Notes: generated from the letters alone by a model not told the origin. DNA of 64,000 nt from Platanthera guangdongensis (GCA_039583875.1 CM077159.1:1014812-1078811); one strand, 5' to 3'. Counted from the stretch's first letter, positions 35,329 through 48,500 are shown. Translations and numbers: made by a program.

Positions 35329-36299
35329 TGATGGGCCCGCGAACAGACTCTTACTGTGGTTGGTTCGGTGAGTCGATCGCCGCGGGCTTGCTCGGGTAGG
35401 CAAGTGCACCTATCGCAAGTAGTACTCGATATTCGGGGGAATACCGAGGTCGTATTGTTCTCGGGGTCGCGTTGACTATTCTTACTCCTCCGGGAGGACT
35501 ATTATTTTACTGAAAATAAGGTGGATTTTTTACTTGACTAAAAACGAAAAAGCAAAGGAGCGAAAAAAAACGATTTAGAAAATATTCGATGAAGGGTTAA
35601 CGCTCGGCATCGAATCGGATTAAGACTAAAATAATTTTTAATAATAAAAAGACTTAGTTTTCAAATTAATAATAAGGCAACTTGGCCGTGGAGGTTCCAC
35701 AAATGTGAGCGCACTTATCTCTAGGAATATTGCTCACCTGAACGTTAAGACTATTCGACCGAACGTTAGTCCGACGAAGGATTCCTCTTAACGCCCGCTT
35801 TACGCTAAGAACCCCGCTATTGGGTGGGGGACCCAATCCGGTAGAATTACGCTTGTCCTCTCTCGAGGGGGTGCACGCAACTCTATTTACCCAGGGGTGA
35901 TCGGTCCATATGCACGGCCTCTCGGCTAGCTAGCATATGGACTACGGAAATAGGGCCCACACATCGATTATGTGGTCCTACGCGTCGTAAACCCGGGGTA
36001 AACCCTAAGTGCTTAAATTAAAATGAAAAAAAGAACTTTAATTATTATAAATCATTTTAAATGTCCCAATGCTCTTCGATGCCGAGGCTAATAGCGATTA
36101 GCCACACATCGGTATGGGGACGGCTTATAATTTAGTGAGGCGCGAGTTCGAAATTAAACACTAAACGTTTATAAGAAAGGGACAAAAGAAAAATAACAAC
36201 ATTTAGAAAACTAAAAAGATTAGCTAGAACAAGAACTCACGCACACTCCAAATTATAAATAAAAAAGGAACTAAGTTACACATAAAAGAAAATTTGCAT

Positions 36300-36660
36300 A
36301 ATTTAAATTTGCGAGTCCCACTCAAACGAGTGGGGGCGGTAAATAAAGGCTGAAAATTGCAAGTCCTACTCAAACGAGTAGGACTGAAATGAAAGCGAGT
36401 CCTACTCAAATGAGTAGGAGAAAATAAATGCGATTACAGGGCTAAAAAGTCCGGCCATTTAACTCAAGTGAGTAGGCGGAAAAAAATAAAGAAAGTAAAA
36501 TTGCAAGTCCTACTCAAACGAGTAGGACTGAAATAAAGTCCGGCCATTTAAACTGAAGTGAGTAGGCGGAAAAATAAAGAAAGAAAAATTACAAGTCCTA
36601 CTCGAACGAGTAGGACTGAAAATGAAAACGATGCGCCATTTAACTCTTAACGAGTAGGCG
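36300..36660. repeat. Inverted-repeat array, ctactc(n)gagtag type, in LTR of III
   Basis: Eight imperfect palindromes in about 350 bp. Several read agtcctactc-aaac-gagtaggact or close to it, alternating with ccatttaa(a)ctcaagtgagtaggcgg variants, and separated by aaataaa-rich linkers. The copy in the other LTR is at about 46,560-46,915. Confidence 0.88.
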
Positions 36661-36717
36661 GAAATAAATGCACACGAACACACACACTCCAAATGAAATT
36701 CAAGAAAGCAATAAAAT

Positions 36718-36900
36718 TATACACCTACACTCACACACTCTACATAATAAGCATTAAAAGAAAGCATGAAAATTTAACACCTACACTCACACACTCTACA
36801 AAATTGAACAAAGCATAAAAATTATACACCTACACTCACACACTCTACATGAAAATTAAGAAGAACAAAAGGAAATTTAGGCTCATACACTCACACACAC
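36718..36900. repeat. Minisatellite acacctacactcacacactcta in LTR of III
   Basis: Three close copies of cacctacactcacacactct with linkers of about 30 bases, plus a shortened fourth at about 36,880. The copy in the other LTR begins near 46,970. Confidence 0.85.
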
Positions 36901-37662
36901 AAATAACAAAGAAAAATCAAAGTTACCTAAAAATTAAAATTTTAACTATTTCAAGCATAGGTTTTGCCAAAAACAAATAAAAAGAAGAAATTAAAATTTT
37001 AGAAGACAAAAGTTTTTCAAAACAAATTAAAAACCAAAGTTTTTGGAAAATAAAAATTTCAACATTTTCATTCCTAGGATTTCATAAAAGAGCTAAAAAA
37101 GTTGAAATAAAAGTGAAAGAAGAAAAAAAGTTTTCATTCCAAAATGAAGCTAAGTAAAAAAAACAAAGGAAACTTTAACTCTTTTACACACTCATAAGAG
37201 TGAAGATGTTGAAGAAGACAAGAAAAAAAGGAAAACCTAATTCATCATTTCATGAGTTTCTAACAAAACCTATCTTGAAAAATCAAAGGCATGTAAAGAG
37301 GAAATCCTAACCTAAGCATGAAAACAAGTAAAAAAAAATGTAAAGTAAGCATGTTACACTCATACACACACACACACTTTTCATAAATGAAGAACAAGTG
37401 AAGAACAAAGAATAAAAAGGAGAAGGAAAATGGGGCACAAGTGTTCATTCCAAAGCCATATATGAAGAGAAAATTTAACATTTTATTTGATCAAAATGAA
37501 ACTATTACAAGCTATTACAAGTGCTAAAACTAAAGCAAAACAAGATATGAAATAAAAAGGGAAAAATTCTCCTTACATAGCCTTGAAAATCACGGATGCA
37601 GCCCACAAAAATACACTAACTTGGCCCAAAAATCTGAACCCTTGGACCTTACAGAACTGGGC

Positions 37663-37670
37663 TATTTATA
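37663..37670 (-). promoter_or_regulatory. TATA box of element III LTR (minus strand)
   Basis: Minus-strand TATAAATA within cctataaatagccc. The copy in the other LTR is at 47,914-47,921, which is the one that would drive gag-pol. Cleanly conserved in both LTRs. Confidence 0.65.
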
Positions 37671-37689
37671 GGAAAAAATTTCTAAGTAC

Positions 37690-38230
37690 ACGCCCTCGGT
37701 CACGGGCGTGACATGGGGGCGTGACAGTACTATTCATGAAGGCGGCTGGCGATTGGACAGCAAAGTTGACTTCGGGCTGAGTTCGCAGCAGGCACGCCCC
37801 AGGTCACGGGCGTGACCTAGGGCGTGTCGGGGAGGTAGAACCGGGCGCGGGTTGCGTCAAATGTCCTCGGCAACATCTTGTCGGGCCAGCTGGAAAGGTC
37901 ACGCCCCATGTCACGGGCGTGACTATGGGCGTGACAGTCGGGTCGACACTCGACGAATGTCGAGCGGAAAGTGTCGAGTCGAAATCGTTGAGCTGAAATT
38001 GGGTCACGCCCCAGGTCACGGGCGTGACTATGGGCGTGACAGTCGGGGTCGACACTCGACGATCGTCGAGTGGAATTCGTCGAGAGGAGAGGACACGGGC
38101 TTGGGTCACGCCCCATGTCGGGTGACACGGGCGTGTCGCCAGGCGTGTCAAGCCTTTTCTTCAGAAATTTTCCGATTTCACGGGAAATGCACAGTCACGG
38201 CTCGGTCACGGGCGTGACCCATGTGTCACG
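37690..38230. repeat. CACG-GG-CGTG palindrome array in LTR of III
   Basis: At least six gtcacgggcgtgac-type palindromes, each near a cacgcccc or gggcgtg half, mixed with tcgacactcgacga motifs. The core equals that in the LTR of II, but here it is flanked by T...A (tcacg-gg-cgtga) rather than A...T. The other LTR has it at about 47,940-48,490. Confidence 0.85.
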
Positions 38231-38412
38231 GGCGTGTACTTCCCAAAATTTGGCAGATTCTGGAATTTTTCTGCAAAATAAAATAAAACAAGTTAGGAGA
38301 AAATTTACAAGAATAGGAACATTTTATTGAACAAAAATAAGTAAAAACGACGAAAATAAATGAAAATGACTAAATTAATGTGCATAAAAATACGCATATT
38401 TACAGTTCATCA

Positions 38413-38427
38413 AATACCCCCATACTT
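38413..38427 (-). other. Polypurine tract of element III
   Basis: Minus-strand aagtatgggggtatt directly abuts the LTR. A similar cccccatacttaag stretch lies upstream at about 39,903-39,917, near the start of the 3' region, possibly a second tract. Confidence 0.85.
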
Positions 38428-40163
38428 AGGCTTTTGCTATTCCAGAGCAAAAGTTTGAGGTGAATCTATAAGGAATAAAAAAAAACTCTAAGTTTGGGCT
38501 ATCGCTTAATCAATTTTAAGAGAGATCAAAATAAATATACGGGGTGTAAGAGTTAAGTCCTAAAATTATGTAGATGATTTAAATAGCGCAAAAGTTTTGG
38601 CCAAAAGACTTCTTGATGTAATCAAATAGAAGGCAACATTTGTAATGGTTAGGTTAACGAAAATAGTTTGGAATTATAAGAATTCTAGCTTATACGAGTG
38701 CTACCGGAAATAATACAATTTACTAATTATGCTCTCAAAAAGATTTTTGAATTAATTCTAGAATCGTGTAATTGGCTAAGGGGGTAGTGTGGTTTATGAA
38801 GAGGGTTTTGATATTTGAGGTGAGGTAAGTTTTTTTCTCGAACCTCCATTTTTTTTTCTTTTGGATTATTAGGAAAACGAAATCTTATTTTCCTAATATG
38901 ATTTTTGTTTTTCAACTTCATAATAATAAAAATTAACCCAATGTATATTTGCAGGAGTAATGAATTTTATCCTCTTACTCCCTATATAATCTTTTAAATT
39001 ATTGGGTGCCTATGTTTACGGAACGAAATCTTGTTCCCATTGACATAAGATCTTTTAAGGATAAAATTTTTCATGCCAAGTAGGTCATGAAAAGTGAGGG
39101 GAGAAAGGAAAACTAGATTGTAATCCTAAAAATTTTTGAGAGCAACCTTAATAATTTGTACGTTCCAATGTTTTCAGAAAGCTAAAAGTAAGTATAATTG
39201 AATTCTATAGTCGTTATTTCCTAACATAATATACGTGCTCCTATTAATGAAAAATTAGAAGTAGTGCCTAAAACGAGTCCGCTAGTTTTAACAAAGCATA
39301 AAGAATTCTTTAAAACTTAACCCCGGCTATTTAAATGTTTCAATCTATAATTAACAAACGGGTTGCAAACAGAGAATTAATAGTATTCACATATAAATAA
39401 ACTCATAACAGAATTTTTGGATAGCAGAAAAGTTAAGTATGGAATATTTGATTTATTTGTTGCAAAACATTTTTTTTTATAGTTTTTTTTGTAAACAATT
39501 TTTTGTGTTTTTCATTTATTATCTTTTTTTTTTTGTATTTTTGTTTTTCTCAATTTTTTTGTTTGAAAATTTTTTGAACTATTATCTTTTTTTGTTTTTG
39601 TATTTTTTAAGAGAATTTTCATAATATGTACAAAAATAAGGGAGAAAAAGAAAAATGTTTGTACAAGAATGAGGAAGGGGGAGAGAGAAAAAAACAAAAA
39701 AATATATACAAAGAGAAACAAAAAAATTTTTTTTTGTTTTTTCATAAAATTTTTTTTTGTTTTTTTCATTTAAAATTTTTTTGTTTCATTTTAAGATGTT
39801 TTTTAATTTTTTTGTTTTTTTTTTGTTGTTATATGTATTTTTTTGTATTTTTCTTTTTTGAGATGCAGAAAAATTGAAGTGCAGAAAATAAAGCACGAAA
39901 ATACCCCCATACTTAAGTCCAACATTGTCCCCAATGTTGTATCGGAAGTATGCGGAACAGAAATGAAAGACAATATGTACAACGAAAAGAAAAGGAAGGG
40001 GGTAGAAGCTTCCCTGAAACGCGGAGGGGGAGGCCGATCAGAAACCCTGCGTTTATTAGAAAAAGCAGCAAAGATAATGAGGAAAGGGCGAAAAAGATAA
40101 GCGAGGGGTGCCTCCCAGGAGCGCTTTGTTTATAGTCGTGTAGCTTGACTTATTTGGGCGGAT
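38413..40163 (-). other. AT-rich 3' region of element III, no env gene
   Basis: 1.75 kb between the pol stop and the LTR. Canonical Athila elements often carry an env-like gene here; I find none on either strand. 39,440-39,880 is extreme T/A low complexity (long tttttt, aaaaac and gttttt runs). The small frames in it are compositional artefacts. Confidence 0.8.
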
Positions 40164-43100
40164 TTATAAATCTAGTAGGGTTATGGTTTCGTAATGCTCG
40201 ATCACTGGGTCGCCCGCGATGTATAACTTAAGCCGATGACCGTTTACTTTAAACGAACCTCTTTCCGGGTGGGAGACGAGTACGGTCCCATATGGAAAGA
40301 CTTCTTCAACTAAGAAGGGACCGGACCATCTAGATTTTAGTTTACCTGGAAAAAGCTTAAGGCGTGAATTATAAAGAAGGACAAGATCGCCCGGAGAAAA
40401 TATTTTTGGGGACTTTAAATGTCGATCGTGATATAACTTAGAGCGCTCCTTATAGAATTTATTGCTCTCGTAAGCGTTCGCACGCCATTCATCGAGCTCG
40501 TTTAGTTGCAGTTTTCTATTTTGAGCGGCTAAGTTGGAGTCGAGGTTTAAGAGTTTTAAAGCCCAAAGTGCGCGATGTTCTAATTCTGCGGGTAAATGGC
40601 ACGCTTTGCCGTAGACTAACCGGAACGGCGTACATCCGATAGCGGTTTTGTATGCCGTCCGATACGCCCACAACGCATCGTCGAGTTTAACGGACCAATC
40701 TTTCCTATTTAGCGAAACGGTTTTTTCTAAAATTCGCTTAATCTCTCGATTTACTACCTCGACTTGGCCACTTGTTTGCGGGTGGTAGGGGGTGGCAAGC
40801 TTGTGCGTGACTCCGTATTTAGCTAACGTCTTAGCCATAAGAGCGTTACAGAAATGCGTTCCCCTATCACTAACAATTGCGCGAGGCATGCCGAAGCGAG
40901 AAAATAATTTTTTAAGAAATGTAACGACGACTCGCGCATCGTTGGTGGGGAGAGCTTGCGCTTCCGCCCACCGCGATACGTAGTCGACCGCCACTAAAAT
41001 ATACATATTTTTGAAAGACGGAGGTAGGGGGCCAACAAAATCTATGCCCCACAAATCGAAGACTTCGCATTCTAAAAACATGTTTTGGGGCATCTCGTCG
41101 CGACGAGATATGTTACCCGACTGCTGACAGCTATCGCATGCGCGCACAAAATTATGCGCGTCTTTGAAGAGAGTGGGCCAAAAGTAGCCCGCCTCTAGCG
41201 CCTTCCGAGCGGTCCGGTTGGCTTGATAATGCCCACCGGCTGGACCCTCGTGGCAGTGCTTAAGAATTTGTAAGCACTCCACACCCGCAACGCATCTTCG
41301 GACCGCTTGGTCCGCGCAGATACGAAAAAGAAATGGGTCCTCCCAAAAGAAATTTTTCAAGTCAGAAAAGAATTTCTTCTTTTGGTGACCGGAAAATTCT
41401 TTTGGAAGGACCCGCGCTACTAAAAAATTTGCAAAATCTGCGAACCAAGGCGAAGATGACGAAGATTTATTAATTGCAAGAAGGCGTTCCTCGGGGAATC
41501 TGTCATTTATTTCAGATTCGACGAGCGCTTCCGCACCTGGATTTTCTAAACGGGAGAGGTGGTCCGCCGCTAGATTTTCCGCTCCCCGCTTATCTCGGAT
41601 CTCCAAATCAAACTCTTGTAGGAGGAGAATCCATCGAAGAAGGCGGGGCTTCGCATCATTTTTAGCTAATAAATATTTAAGCGCGGAGTGATCGGTAAAA
41701 ACGATAACTTTAGATAGCGTTATATACGAGCGAAACTTATCGAAAGCGAAAACGACGGCTAAGAGTTCCTTTTCCGTTGTCGTGTAATTTATTTGTGCGG
41801 AAGTGAGCGTCTTGCTAGCGTAATAAATAGGATGAAAATGTTTTTCTACGCGTTGGCCAAGAACGGCACCTAAGGCAATATCACTAGCGTCGCACATTAT
41901 TTCGAACGGAAGGGACCAATTAGGGGCCACTAAAATTGGTGAAGAGATAAGTTTTTGTTTTATCAAATTAAAGGCGGACTCGCATTCGCTACTAAAGATG
42001 AAGCGTGATTCCTTTTCCAAGAGGTGAGTTAGCGGCTTTGTTATTTTTGAAAAATCTTGAATAAAGCGTCGATAAAAGCCCGCATGGCCTAAGAAACTCC
42101 TAATAGATTTGACGTTTGTTGGATGCGGAAGTTTTTCTATAATTTCTATTTTGGCCTTATCCACCTCTATCCCCTTAGACGAAATCATATGGCCGAGGAC
42201 CAAACCTCCTCGAACCATAAAGTTGCATTTTTCCCAATTTAGAACAAGGCTTGTGTCCTCGCACCGTTGAAGGACACGATCTAAATTGTTAAGGCAATCG
42301 GGAAAAGAGCGTCCGAAAACAGAAAAGTCATCCATAAAGACTTCCATAATGTCTTCTACTAGCTCGCCAAAGATCGCTAGCATACATCTTTGGAATGTAG
42401 CTGGCGCGTTGCAGAGGCCAAATGGCATTCTTCGATATGCGAAGGTGCCGAACGGGCAAGTAAAAGTTGTTTTCTCTTGATCATCGGGGGAAATGGGGAT
42501 TTGGAAAAACCCCGATAAACCATCAAGAAAACAATAATACGGATGACCGGATAAACGCTCTAAAATCTGGTCTAGAAATGGCAGAGGGAAATGGTCCTTG
42601 CGGGTGGCGTCGTTAAGTTTCCTATAGTCGATGCACACTCGCCAACCCGTAACAGTACGAGTTGGGACAAGCTCGTTATGCTCATTCGCCACTACGGTAA
42701 GACCGCCCTTCTTGGGCACGACATGCACGGGACTAACCCATGCACTGTCCGAAATAGGGTAGATAATCCCCGCATCTAACAACTTAATGATTTCGGCTTT
42801 AACGACGTCTTTCATGTTTGGGTTAAGACGACGCTGCGGCTGTATCGTTTTGCGGCAATTATCGTTTAGGAAAATCTTATGGGTGCAAAAGGAGGGGCTA
42901 ATCCCCTTTAGGTCAGAGATTTGCCACGCAATTGCGTGGCGATGTTTAAATAAAACTTCCAATAAATCGGAAGTCTCCGAATCACTCAAGTCCGAAGAAA
43001 TGATAACGGGGAGCGTATCACCTTTTCCCAAAAAAGCGTACTTGAGCGAGGCGGGTAAGGGTTTGAGGTCTAGGATGGGCGGTTCTTCTAGGGAGGTTTT

Positions 43101-45416
43101 AATTCCTATGTCTTTCTTACCAATTGGTTCGAAAGGCAAGTCTATAGACGTATCCTCATCGCAGTTAAAATTTTCGAGCGCATAAATATCGTCATTTAAA
43201 AATACGGACTCGAAAATGGGAGAAGAACGATCTCCGAAAAAGGTATCTAAAGAATAGCAGAAATCGTCGCTCGATGACAAATTGTCCATCGAGGGATTAA
43301 TAGAGAAAGTAACTTGGTCATCGCCTACTCGGAGGAGAAGGCTACCATTACTAACATCTATTAGTGCGCGGGAGGTGGCGAGAAAAGGGCGACCGAGTAT
43401 TATTGGTACCTCGGCGTCCTCCTCGATATCTAAGATGACGAAGTCGACCGGGAAGGTAAACTTGTCGACTCGGACAAGGACGTCCTCCACTACCCCGATA
43501 GGGAACTTAACCGAGCGATCCGCTAATTGGATGCGCATATTCGTAGGACTAGGAGTACCCAAACCTAAACGCGAAAAGAGCGAGAACGGCATCAGATTAA
43601 TGCTAGCCCCTAAATCGGCTAAGGCGTACTTTACTAATATATCGCCAAAAAGGCACGGGATGGAAAACCGTCCCGGGTCGTTTTGTTTTGCGGGCAATTT
43701 ATTAGTAAGGGCCGCCGAGCAGACAGCGTTGAGAGATACATGCGAAATATCCTCTAATTTGCGTTTATTAGAAAGTAGTTCTTTTAAAAATTTCGCATAT
43801 TTGGGCATTTGCGAGATAGCCTCGCAAAAAGGAACATTAATGTGAATTTGTTTTAATAATAAAATAAATTTTTCATATTGCGCGTCCTTACGCTCGTTTT
43901 CTAACTTATGCGGATACGGGAGAGCCTTGTTTAAAATAATTTTTTCTTTTATAATAGGTAAAGGTGGCGTGAGCGAAGAAAGGGGAAGAGGGGTCGGAGG
44001 TGAAATATGTACCTGAGGGTCGGTCCGTTTTGGATCGACCACCTCCTTTCCGCTACGGAGGGTTATAGCGTTGGCGTTTTCCCGCGGATTGGGCTCCGTG
44101 TTTCCCGGCAGTGCCCCGAGCGCGCGCTCGGACATCATCCTCGCAAGCTGTCCAACCTGTTGTTCGAGTGTTTTTAGCGATCCGGTGATGTTCCGGATAT
44201 TTGACTCGTTGGACGCAATATACTTCGAAAAATTTTCCTCCATCGGGGAGGGTTTCGGAAGAGGAGGGGGAGGAAGAAATCCGGGCGCATAAGAAATAGG
44301 GGGACGCTGAGCATTATTCGGGTTGCTCCACGAGAAGTTGGGGTGATTCCTCCAACCCGGATTATAGTTATTACTATAAGGGTTGTTGTTGGGGTTGAAG
44401 GGAGGACGACCCGAATTTCCCATGAAGTCCACGAACTCTTCAGCTACGCAGACGTTAGGGGGAATAAAACAAGGCGGAGTGGAGGAGGCAGCAGACATCT
44501 CCGCCACCTGCTTTGTTAACCTTTCAACTTGAAGGGTCAAGAGAGCAGTGGCATCCACTTCAAAAAGACCAGCCGCCGGCTTTGGCCGTCCCCGCGGGAC
44601 GTTCCATTGATAGGCGTTCATAGCCATCTCTTCGAATAAAGCCTGGGCGGCCTCGGGGGTTTTGTTGTTAAGCGTTCCCCCGGCAGCCGCGTCAATCATT
44701 TGACGCGTCTGAAAATTCAGCCCATTATAAAAAATTTGAACTTGCAACCACGTTGGCAGCGCGTGGTGCGGGCAACGGCGGAGGAATTCCTTAAATCGTT
44801 CCCAAGTCTCGTATAGAGACTCGGGATCGTTCTGCACAAACGAAGAAATGTCCGCCCGCAACTTTGCAGTTTTGGCGGGCGGAAAGTACTTCGTTAGGAA
44901 CCGTTCCGTCAACTCAGCCCACGTGGTGATACATCCTCGCGGGAGGGCATTCAACCACGCCTTGGCTTTGGACTTAAGGGAAAAAGGAAATAAGCGCAAA
45001 CGAATGGCGTCATCGGTGACGCCATTGATCTTGAAGGTGTCGCATATCTCCAAGAAATTGGACAAGTGGACATTCGGGTCCTCATCCGGCAGTCCATCGA
45101 ACTGCACGGCGTTTTGGACCATTTGAATGACACTTGACTTTATTTCAAAATTATTATTGGCCACCGCAGGGCGGACAATACTCGACCCAGAATCATCCAG
45201 GTTAGGCCGGGCGTAATAAGACATAGTACGCTCGGCCGCCGGGGGAAGGTTAGGGGCGGCCATAACTACAACAGTGGGTTCTCCGATAGATTCCTCGGGA
45301 TCTAAAGAAGGATTTCGGCGATGAGATCGGATACGCGCAAGAGAGCGTTCGATCTCAGGGTCGAAGTCTAAATCTTCAGACTCTGAGGGTTGTCCTCGGG
45401 TCATACACCCAAACAA
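40164..45416 (-). CDS. Athila-type gag-pol polyprotein, intact (1,750 codons)
   Basis: The only uninterrupted polyprotein gene in the window. Gag capsid domain at about residues 90-290 ([36 protein letters not shown]). I see no CX2CX4HX4C knuckle; an Asn/Pro-rich stretch follows at about 335-370. Protease [10 protein letters not shown] is at about 601 and [13 protein letters not shown] at about 676. RT has [33 protein letters not shown] and active-site FMDD at about 1,060. RNase H has [14 protein letters not shown] and [12 protein letters not shown]. Integrase has [40 protein letters not shown] and [14 protein letters not shown], followed by [14 protein letters not shown]. There is no chromodomain. 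Start: the first Met, or Met 5 (MTRGQP), which resembles usual Athila starts. It would produce the proteins needed for reverse transcription and integration of III, and lies 139 bases from the primer site. Confidence 0.95.
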   Translation of the reverse strand: MFGCMTRGQPSESEDLDFDPEIERSLARIRSHRRNPSLDPEESIGEPTVVVMAAPNLPPAAERTMSYYARPNLDDSGSSIVRPAVANNNFEIKSSVIQMVQNAVQFDGLPDEDPNVHLSNFLEICDTFKINGVTDDAIRLRLFPFSLKSKAKAWLNALPRGCITTWAELTERFLTKYFPPAKTAKLRADISSFVQNDPESLYETWERFKEFLRRCPHHALPTWLQVQIFYNGLNFQTRQMIDAAAGGTLNNKTPEAAQALFEEMAMNAYQWNVPRGRPKPAAGLFEVDATALLTLQVERLTKQVAEMSAASSTPPCFIPPNVCVAEEFVDFMGNSGRPPFNPNNNPYSNNYNPGWRNHPNFSWSNPNNAQRPPISYAPGFLPPPPLPKPSPMEENFSKYIASNESNIRNITGSLKTLEQQVGQLARMMSERALGALPGNTEPNPRENANAITLRSGKEVVDPKRTDPQVHISPPTPLPLSSLTPPLPIIKEKIILNKALPYPHKLENERKDAQYEKFILLLKQIHINVPFCEAISQMPKYAKFLKELLSNKRKLEDISHVSLNAVCSAALTNKLPAKQNDPGRFSIPCLFGDILVKYALADLGASINLMPFSLFSRLGLGTPSPTNMRIQLADRSVKFPIGVVEDVLVRVDKFTFPVDFVILDIEEDAEVPIILGRPFLATSRALIDVSNGSLLLRVGDDQVTFSINPSMDNLSSSDDFCYSLDTFFGDRSSPIFESVFLNDDIYALENFNCDEDTSIDLPFEPIGKKDIGIKTSLEEPPILDLKPLPASLKYAFLGKGDTLPVIISSDLSDSETSDLLEVLFKHRHAIAWQISDLKGISPSFCTHKIFLNDNCRKTIQPQRRLNPNMKDVVKAEIIKLLDAGIIYPISDSAWVSPVHVVPKKGGLTVVANEHNELVPTRTVTGWRVCIDYRKLNDATRKDHFPLPFLDQILERLSGHPYYCFLDGLSGFFQIPISPDDQEKTTFTCPFGTFAYRRMPFGLCNAPATFQRCMLAIFGELVEDIMEVFMDDFSVFGRSFPDCLNNLDRVLQRCEDTSLVLNWEKCNFMVRGGLVLGHMISSKGIEVDKAKIEIIEKLPHPTNVKSIRSFLGHAGFYRRFIQDFSKITKPLTHLLEKESRFIFSSECESAFNLIKQKLISSPILVAPNWSLPFEIMCDASDIALGAVLGQRVEKHFHPIYYASKTLTSAQINYTTTEKELLAVVFAFDKFRSYITLSKVIVFTDHSALKYLLAKNDAKPRLLRWILLLQEFDLEIRDKRGAENLAADHLSRLENPGAEALVESEINDRFPEERLLAINKSSSSSPWFADFANFLVARVLPKEFSGHQKKKFFSDLKNFFWEDPFLFRICADQAVRRCVAGVECLQILKHCHEGPAGGHYQANRTARKALEAGYFWPTLFKDAHNFVRACDSCQQSGNISRRDEMPQNMFLECEVFDLWGIDFVGPLPPSFKNMYILVAVDYVSRWAEAQALPTNDARVVVTFLKKLFSRFGMPRAIVSDRGTHFCNALMAKTLAKYGVTHKLATPYHPQTSGQVEVVNREIKRILEKTVSLNRKDWSVKLDDALWAYRTAYKTAIGCTPFRLVYGKACHLPAELEHRALWALKLLNLDSNLAAQNRKLQLNELDEWRANAYESNKFYKERSKLYHDRHLKSPKIFSPGDLVLLYNSRLKLFPGKLKSRWSGPFLVEEVFPYGTVLVSHPERGSFKVNGHRLKLYIAGDPVIEHYETITLLDL

Positions 45417-45554
45417 AAATAAAACAAAAATAAACTTTTTTTTTTTTTTTTGTTTTTAAAATAAAGTTTTTAGTTAGTTTTTTTTTTGTTTTTTAGAAAA
45501 TAAGTAAAATTAATAGACTCCGGAATTCGAAATAGCAACTCGAAAAGAGAGATT

Positions 45555-45571
45555 CCCCGGCAACGGCGCCA
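45555..45571 (-). other. Primer-binding site of element III (tRNA-Asp type)
   Basis: Minus-strand TGGCGCCGTTGCCGGGG lies six bases from the LTR. From known plant tRNA ends this is complementary to the 3' end of tRNA-Asp(GUC), the primer type reported for Athila/Calypso elements. 45,417-45,554 is a short leader with poly-A/T runs. Confidence 0.88.
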
Positions 45572-45577
45572 AAAACT

Positions 45578-48500
45578 TGATGGGCCCGCGAACAGACTCT
45601 TACTGTGGTTGGTTCGGTGAGTCGATCGCCGCGGGCTTGCTCGGGTAGGCAAGTGCACCTATCGCAAGTAGTACTCGATATTCGGGGGAATACCGAGGTC
45701 GTATTGTTCTCGGGGTCGCGTTGACTATTCTTACTCCTCCGGGAGGACTATTATTTTACTGAAAATAAGGTGGATTTTTTACTTGACTAAAAACGGAAAA
45801 GCAAAGGAGCGAAAAAAAACGATTTAGAAAATATTCGATGAAGGGTTAACACTCGGCATCGAATCGGATTAAGACTAAAATAATTTTTAATAATAAAAAG
45901 ACTTAGTTTTCAAATTAATAATAAGGCAACTTGGCCGTGGAGGTTCCACAAATGTGAGCGCACTTATCTCTAGGAATATTGCTCACCTGAACGTTAAGAC
46001 TATTCGACCGAATGTTAGTCCGACGAAGGATTCCTCTTAACGCCCGCTTTACGCTAAGAACCCCGCTATTGGGTGGGGGACCCAATCCGGTAGAATTACG
46101 CTTGTCCTCTCTCGAGGGGGCGCACGCAACTCTATTTACCCAGGGGTGATCGGTCCATATGCACGGCCTCTCGGCTAGCTAGCATATGGACTACGGAAAT
46201 AGGGCCCACACATCGATTATGTGGTCCTACGCGTCGTAAACCCGGGGTAAACCCTAAGTGCTTAAATTAAAATGAAAAAAAGAACTTTAATTATTATAAA
46301 TCATTTTAAATGTCCCAATGCTCTTCGATGCCGAGGCTAATAGCGATTAGCCACACATCGGTATGGGGACGGCTTATAATTTAGTGAGGCGCGAGTTCGA
46401 AATTAAACACTAAACGTTTATAAGAAAGGGACAAAAGAAAAATAACAACATTTAGAAAACTAAAAAGATTAGCTAGAACAAGAACTCACGCACACTCCAA
46501 ATTATAAATTAGAAAGGAACTAAGTTACACATAAAAAGAAAATTTGCATAATTTAAATTTGCGAGTCCCACTCAAACGAGTGGGGGCGGTAAATAAAGGC
46601 TGAAAATTGCAAGTCCTACTCAAACGAGTAGGACTGAAATGAAAGCGAGTCCTACTCAAATGAGTAGGAGAAAATAAATGCGATTACAGGGCTAAAAAGT
46701 CCGGCCATTTAACTCAAGTGAGTAGGCGGAAAAAAATAAAGAAAGTAAAATTGCAAGTCCTACTCAAACGAGTAGGACTGAAATAAAGTCCGGCCATTTA
46801 AACTCAAGTGAGTAGGCGGAAAAATAAAGAAAGAAAAATTACAAGTCCTACTCGAACGAGTAGGACTGAAAATGAAAACGATGCGCCATTTAACTCTTAA
46901 CGAGTAGGCAGAAATAAATGCACACGAACACACACACTCCAAATGAAATTCAAGAAAGCAATAAAATTATACACCTACACTCACACACTCTACATAATAA
47001 GCATTAAAAGAAAGCATGAAAATTTAACACCTACACTCACACACTCTACAAAATTGAACAAAGCATAAAAATTATACACCTACACTCACACACTCTACAT
47101 GAAAATTAAGAAGAACAAAAGGAAATTTAGGCTCATACACTCACACACACAAATAACAAAGAAAAAATCAAAGTTACCTAAAAATTAAAATTTTAACTAT
47201 TTCAAGCATAGGTTTTGCCAAAAACAAATAAAAAGAAGAAATTAAAATTTTAGAAGACAAAAGTTTTTCAAAACAAATTAAAAACCAAAGTTTTTGGAAA
47301 ATAAAAATTTCAACATTTTCATTCCTAGGATTTCATAAAAGAGCTAAAAAAGTTGAAATAAAAGTGAAAGAAGAAAAAAAGTTTTCATTCCAAAATGAAG
47401 CTAAGTAAAAAAAACAAAGGAAACTTTAACTCTTTTACACACTCATAAGAGTGAAGATGTTGAAGAAGACAAGAAAAAAAGGAAAACCTAATTCATCATT
47501 TCATGAGTTTCTAACAAAACCTATCTTGAAAAATCAAAGGCATGTAAAGAGGAAATCCTAACCTAAGCATGAAAACAAGTAAAAAAAAATGTAAAGTAAG
47601 CATGTTACACTCATACACACACACACACTTTTCATAAATGAAGAACAAGTGAAGAACAAAGAATAAAAAGGAGAAGGAAAATGGGGCACAAGTGTTCATT
47701 CCAAAGCCATATATGAAGAGAAAATTTAACATTTTATTTGATCAAAATGAAACTATTACAAGCTATTACAAGTGCTAAAACTAAAGCAAAACAAGATATG
47801 AAATAAAAAGGGAAAAATTCTCCTTACATAGCCTTGAAAATCACGGATGCAGCCCACAAAAATACACTAACTTGGCCCAAAAATCTGAACCCTTGGACCT
47901 TACAGAACTGGGCTATTTATAGGAAAAAATTTCTAAGTACACGCCCTCGGTCACGGGCGTGACATGGGGGCGTGACAGTACTATTCATGAAGGCGGCTGG
48001 CGATTGGACAGCAAAGTTGACTTCGGGCTGAGTTCGTAGCAGTCACGCCCCAGGTCACGGGCGTGACCTAGGGCGTGTCGGGGAGGTAGAACCGGGCGCG
48101 AGTTGCGTCAAATGTCCTCGGCAGCATCTTGTCGGGCCAGCTGGAAAGGTCACGCCCCATGTCACGGGCGTGACTATGGGCGTGACAGTCGGGTCGACAC
48201 TCGACGAATGTCGAGCGGAAAGTGTCGAGTCGAAATCGTTGAGCTGAAATTGGGTCACGCCCCAGGTCACGGGCGTGACTATGGGCGTGACAGTCGGGGT
48301 CGACACTCGACGATCGTCGAGTGGAATTCGTCGAGAGGAGAGGACACGGGCTTGGGTCACGCCCCGTGTCGGGTGACACGGGTGTGTCGCCAGGCGTGTC
48401 AAGCCTTTTCTTCAGAAATTTTCCGATTTCACGGGAAATGCACAGTCACGGCTCGGTCACGGGCATGACCCATGTGTCACGGGCGTGTACTTCCCAAAAT

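Larger units (their letters stand above)
35329..38412 (-). repeat. LTR of element III (3' LTR in element orientation)
   Basis: Plus-strand ends tgatggg...ttcatca. It contains an inverted-repeat array (36,300-36,660), a ctacactcacacactcta minisatellite (36,718-36,900), a TATA box on the minus strand (37,663-37,670) and a CACG-GG-CGTG palindrome array (37,690-38,230). No gene is supported in it. Confidence 0.96.

Noticed and set aside
39439..39880. Small frames rich in Phe/Lys in the 3' region of III
   Set aside because: They are translations of poly-T and poly-A tracts, not genes.
45551..45571. Possible tRNA-Asp gene fragment
   Set aside because: Only the 17 bases complementary to a tRNA 3' end are present, directly beside an LTR. 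It is a primer-binding site.
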